A stretch of DNA of 9,507 nucleotides, taken from contig CAMPAF010000100.1 in assembly GCA_946631535.1 (NCBI GenBank), forward strand, positions 1 to 9,507. The letters run 5' to 3'. Below the pieces are notes generated by a model that saw only the letters and a program-made list of their open reading frames with translations, was not told where the DNA came from and ran no database searches. Positions 6,592-9,507 of this stretch are shown here, one piece after another (the first letter of the stretch is position 1; each line of letters starts with the position of its first letter). Origin of the DNA: an uncultured Verrucomicrobiota bacterium (lineage in GTDB: Bacteria; Verrucomicrobiota; Kiritimatiellia; RFP12; UBA1067). Position numbers and translations under genes: made by a program.

Positions 6592-6612
6592 ACGCCAGCG
6601 GGCACGCGGCGT
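6592..6612. terminator. Possible shared hairpin between convergent genes
   Basis: The 19-bp gap between the stop codons folds as ACGCC-(A)-GCG, loop GGCA, then CGC-GGCGT. That is eight G/C-rich pairs with one bulged A6597, reaching exactly to the last base of each stop codon. It can form in transcripts from both strands. No T-run follows on either side, so intrinsic termination is doubtful. It may only block 3' exonucleases, or be chance in GC-rich DNA. Confidence 0.3.
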
Positions 6613-9507
6613 CACCGAAAGATGATCTGCGTGCCGGACTCGATCCAGACGACCTCCGCGCCATCCTCCACCTTGATCGGCAGGGGCTTGAACGTGCGGT
6701 TGAGGATCGCCTTGCCGCCAGCCACCACGAGATTGCCTTCGAAGCCGCTGGCGTCCGCCCTGCGGAAATCGCCGCCCGCATCAAGAGTGAGCGTCCCCGC
6801 ACCGAGCAGTTCGCCCGTCATCGCCGTCGTGCCCGTCACCTCCAGCTGGCCCGCGTCCTTGAACGCGAGCGCGCCCGCGACGTTGAGCGACTGCACGACG
6901 TGCCCCTCGCCAATCACGGAGAACGTCGCGCCGACGTCCACCGTCACGGGCGTCTCCGCGCGCAGCACCGGCCCCACCGATCCCGTCTCCAGCGCACGCG
7001 TGAGCGTGCGCACCTCCGCCGCCGTGAGCGCCTTGTCGAACAGCTGCAGATCGTCGATGTTGCTGACGCTTCCGGAAGTCCCCCAACCTTCGCGCCAGTT
7101 CACGTAGAAGTTCTTCCCCTCGATGTTCAGGTTCACGCCCGTCGACTGCACCACGTACGCGCCATCGCGATAGAGCGTCATCGTCTTGGCCGTGCCGTCG
7201 TACACCATGATCACATGCGTCCAGGCCGTCGGGTTCGAGCAGTTGTTCTGGCTCGTGTCCGAGAACGTCAGGTCGCACTCCTTCCGTGGCGTCGTCGCAT
7301 TGGAATTGTTCTTGTTCCATGCCGCGTGCAAGCGACGTGGACAAGACCCGATGCCGAACCGGAAGAACCGACTAGCCGTGAGCGCATCGCCCCAGCACAC
7401 GAGCCCGCCCCACTCCGTGCCGCCATTGGGCCGCAGGCGGCAGGATACGGTGAAGGAATGGTTGCCCGTGGGAAACGCTTCGGGGAACACTCCGCCCTCC
7501 GGCATCAGCGAGGCACCGTTCAGCGCGCCGCCGCCGAACGCGCCCACAAGCTGACTGATCGACGGATTGGCCGAGGGCGCGTTCGGCATCGTGTTCTTCA
7601 CGAGATGGCACACGCCCTTGTCGTCCTTCCCCGGATCGGACGCATCGTCGAACCGCCAGCGGCTCACCGGCTCGGGCAGAATTGTCGCCGGGTCGGAAAC
7701 GGTCGCCGTACGGCGCGCATACTCGTCCGCCACTTCCTCCGCTGTCAGCACGCGGTTGTAGACCTGGATGTCGTCCATGCCGCCGTCGTAGTTGTGGCTC
7801 GCCGCGTTCTTTGTGTCGTTGTTGCCGATCACGAAGTCGCTGCTGTCGGGAATGTTGAGCGCATCCTGCGTTGCCTTCTCCTCCTTCAGCTGCCCGTCGT
7901 AGTAGAGCTGGAGAACCTTGTTCGAATAGGTGCAGACCACATGGTGCCAGTTGCCGTCGGTGATGCCGGAGACGGACTGCTCGATCGAGTTGACCAGATT
8001 GGGGTCGCTATATTCGTGGATCGACAACCTCAACTTGTTTTTATCGCGCAGCCACAGCATCATTTCCTTGCCGGTCTGCCAGCTGCCTTGGCGGAGCAGA
8101 TAGACGACGGACGTGCATTTGGCGGTGGGGCGCAGCCAGACGCTCCACGTGCGCGGCGCGCCGCCGATCGGGAATCCCTTCGCCGCCGTGGCATTCCAGT
8201 ACGCCACGCGCAGGTAGTTCGACGCCCAGGCGTTCGACGGGTCTTTCGCCGAGAAGTGGATGCCACGCAGGTTGTCGATGCCGTTCGTCTGGAACAGCAC
8301 CGGCGCCGTCCCGGTCACGTTGCGCGTGAGGGTGAATCCGTTTGGCCCGGAGTCGCGCAGCAGGTTCGCCGCGTCCTCGAAGCCCCAGCGGGCCACGAGC
8401 CCCGCGCGGTAGACCGGGCGCTTCAGCGCGAGCGTGCCGGCCGCCACGCGCACGGCGCCCGTGAGCGCGTTCACGCCCGTCATCTCGAACGTGCCCGGCC
8501 CGTCCTTCACGAGATCCATCGCGCCGAAGAGACGCGCATTGAACGTGTTCGTCGCGCCGGCGCTCGCCGCCACCGTCAGCGTACTTGCGTTCGTCACCAG
8601 CACGCCGCCGCTCGTCCCCTCGCCGGAAAGATCCACGAGCGTCTGGTCGCCACCGAGACGCAGGATGCCGGATCGGTCCGTCTTCACGTGGACGGCCGAG
8701 GGAATCTTGACGGCATTCCCGTAGATGACGTCGCCCGTCAGGATTCTCAGATCGCCCGTGAACTGCGGTGCCTTGTAAAATGTCAACTGCGCGCCGCCCG
8801 CGAACGTGACGTTGCCCGTGCCCTCCACCGAGCCAGAATACGAGACATAATTGCTTCTATAGATTTCGCCGCCGCCGATAGTGAGGGTGTGCCCGTTCAG
8901 GTCAACTCTGGTGGCAGCCGCTCCGCAGACCTGGCCGACCGTGAGGTTGGCATCCAGGATCACCTGCGCGTTGTCCCAGATGTTGAGGTGGGAGTAAGTA
9001 AAACTCGGCGCCGGGCTGCCGAGGTAGAGCTTGGTGTACTGGCACGGCTCGATCAGCCGACGGTAAGGCTGGAAATCGCCGCTCCCGCCGCAAATCGGGG
9101 CAATACGCCATGTGCCCGAATTCTGCGCGGCGCCCGTGCTGGCGAACAGGAGCTTGGTATCGTAGTGCCACCAGTCAATCGGGTGGCGCAAGTACACGTT
9201 GACCGTTGTACCCGTGCCGGAATTCCAAGTTTGCTCTTTCAGTATCCGGCAACTGGAGCCCGAGGTGCCGTAGAGCGTGATCGTTCCCTGCTTGTCGTTG
9301 AACCGCAAGCCCTCGATGACGAGCTTCGTGCCGTCGTTCGTCACCACCGCGCCGTCCCGGAGCGCCGTGAAGTTGTAGAGGCAGTTCGTCTTGAGGAGGA
9401 ACTCGGACGTGTAGGCGCAGCCGTCGTTCGTCTTCCAGTTCGCGGGATCGGTCCACATGCCGCCAGTCGGCGGACCGATCCAGATGTTCGTCCCGAGCGG
9501 CGTCGCC
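6612..9507 (-). CDS. Large PATR/LamG-domain extracellular protein, 5' partial
   Basis: The frame is open to the window edge (964 visible residues). The ATG at 9458 is probably internal, because the codons before it give TNIWIGPPTGG, which continues into MWTDPANW, the usual opening motif of such modules. Coordinates by region: 9507 to about 8520, beta-helix-like repeats rich in G, T, V and N; 8513-8424, a clear autotransporter-associated strand repeat (LVKDGPGTFEMTGVNALTGA, ending in AAGTLAL); 8402-7710, LamG-type concanavalin fold (ARWGFED, GNWHHVVCTYSN, LQLYYDGQL, GGMDDIQVYNRVLTAEEV); 7670-6993, a second LamG domain (SRWRFDD, AWTHVIMVYDG, IDDLQLFDKALTAAEV); 6980-6612, more beta strands ending WIESGTQIIFR. 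LamG domains usually bind carbohydrate or protein ligands, so glycan capture near the neighbouring glycosidases is plausible but inferred. The visible C-terminus has no outer-membrane beta-barrel, PEP-CTERM or hydrophobic anchor. The signal peptide would lie outside the window. Confidence 0.82.
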   Translation of the reverse strand, partial: ATPLGTNIWIGPPTGGMWTDPANWKTNDGCAYTSEFLLKTNCLYNFTALRDGAVVTNDGTKLVIEGLRFNDKQGTITLYGTSGSSCRILKEQTWNSGTGTTVNVYLRHPIDWWHYDTKLLFASTGAAQNSGTWRIAPICGGSGDFQPYRRLIEPCQYTKLYLGSPAPSFTYSHLNIWDNAQVILDANLTVGQVCGAAATRVDLNGHTLTIGGGEIYRSNYVSYSGSVEGTGNVTFAGGAQLTFYKAPQFTGDLRILTGDVIYGNAVKIPSAVHVKTDRSGILRLGGDQTLVDLSGEGTSGGVLVTNASTLTVAASAGATNTFNARLFGAMDLVKDGPGTFEMTGVNALTGAVRVAAGTLALKRPVYRAGLVARWGFEDAANLLRDSGPNGFTLTRNVTGTAPVLFQTNGIDNLRGIHFSAKDPSNAWASNYLRVAYWNATAAKGFPIGGAPRTWSVWLRPTAKCTSVVYLLRQGSWQTGKEMMLWLRDKNKLRLSIHEYSDPNLVNSIEQSVSGITDGNWHHVVCTYSNKVLQLYYDGQLKEEKATQDALNIPDSSDFVIGNNDTKNAASHNYDGGMDDIQVYNRVLTAEEVADEYARRTATVSDPATILPEPVSRWRFDDASDPGKDDKGVCHLVKNTMPNAPSANPSISQLVGAFGGGALNGASLMPEGGVFPEAFPTGNHSFTVSCRLRPNGGTEWGGLVCWGDALTASRFFRFGIGSCPRRLHAAWNKNNSNATTPRKECDLTFSDTSQNNCSNPTAWTHVIMVYDGTAKTMTLYRDGAYVVQSTGVNLNIEGKNFYVNWREGWGTSGSVSNIDDLQLFDKALTAAEVRTLTRALETGSVGPVLRAETPVTVDVGATFSVIGEGHVVQSLNVAGALAFKDAGQLEVTGTTAMTGELLGAGTLTLDAGGDFRRADASGFEGNLVVAGGKAILNRTFKPLPIKVEDGAEVVWIESGTQIIFR

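Larger units (their letters stand above)
4963..6592 (+). pseudogene. Secreted glycoside hydrolase family 31 enzyme, broken by one frameshift
   Basis: Two overlapping reading frames, 4963-5712 and 5624-6592, encode consecutive parts of one GH31 protein. Joined near 5623 they give about 542 residues. Residues 1-21 are a signal peptide (cut after GLSA). The barrel carries LMIDDTWQFAYGTWEFDP, then ILWMCPYVS | MDSPEYRR across the break, then FKLDGAD with the expected nucleophile (Asp299 of the composite) and GYPFICPDMVGGG with the expected acid/base (Asp385). The PDMVGGG form and the short N-terminal domain recall the MYORG/alpha-galactosidase branch rather than classical alpha-glucosidases. The C-terminal beta domain (from about PILRNLEYNFP) is intact. 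As written, translation of frame one ends in about 29 unrelated residues after the break and loses both catalytic Asp. No SD precedes the ATG at 5624, so the second half is unlikely to be made alone. Sequencing error or recent mutation are both possible, because the rest is well conserved. The gene is divergent to the leftward operon and convergent with the LamG gene. Confidence 0.82.

Noticed and set aside
5746..7107. A 453-codon rightward open frame crossing the end of GH31 into the LamG gene
   Set aside because: The translation is Arg/Pro/Ala-rich and shadows GH31 in another frame, then runs antisense to the LamG gene. There is no SD and no recognisable domain.

Overview
The window is GC-rich bacterial DNA. 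It holds part of a saccharide-use locus next to the start of recA. The large extracellular protein built from autotransporter-type beta strands and LamG domains, together with signal-peptide glycosidases and a Na+/solute symporter, resembles the gene content of the Verrucomicrobiota/Kiritimatiellota/Lentisphaerota group. That placement is inference from gene content, not from a marker phylogeny.

Layout. A leftward operon starts at 4881 and runs: (1) a secreted protein of the DUF6259-like TIM-barrel glycosidase type (4881-2875); (2) a sodium:solute symporter (2864-1149), whose ribosome binding site overlaps the previous stop codon; (3) an aldose 1-epimerase (1158-175), which overlaps the symporter gene by 10 bp. 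The first 38 codons of recA (115-1) follow on the same strand, with their own extended -10 promoter and Shine-Dalgarno site. Rightward from 4963 runs a secreted family GH31 glycosidase, broken by a single-base frameshift near 5623. It converges on a leftward partial gene (9507-6612) for a PATR/LamG surface-type protein. The two stop codons are separated by 19 bp that can fold into a short bulged hairpin.

The most interesting stretch is the 81-bp divergent intergenic region 4882-4962. Each strand has a good sigma70-type extended -10 promoter, and in both the -10 hexamer ends exactly 6 nt before the ATG. The predicted +1 is therefore the A of each start codon, and neither start has a Shine-Dalgarno sequence, so both transcripts are predicted to be leaderless. 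Between the promoters lies a perfect 8-bp inverted repeat (ACCGCCTG/CAGGCGGT) with half-sites 21 bp apart. It is placed to block the GH31 promoter and to sit upstream of the other one, so it is a candidate operator that would co-regulate both arms.

Proposed joint function (inference): two exported glycosidases release a monosaccharide from an alpha-linked glycan, the symporter imports it with Na+, and the epimerase interconverts its anomers for catabolism. The GH31 protein resembles the MYORG/alpha-galactosidase side of its family, so galactose is a reasonable first guess for the sugar. No regulator, kinase, TonB receptor, RNA gene, mobile element or CRISPR array is visible.
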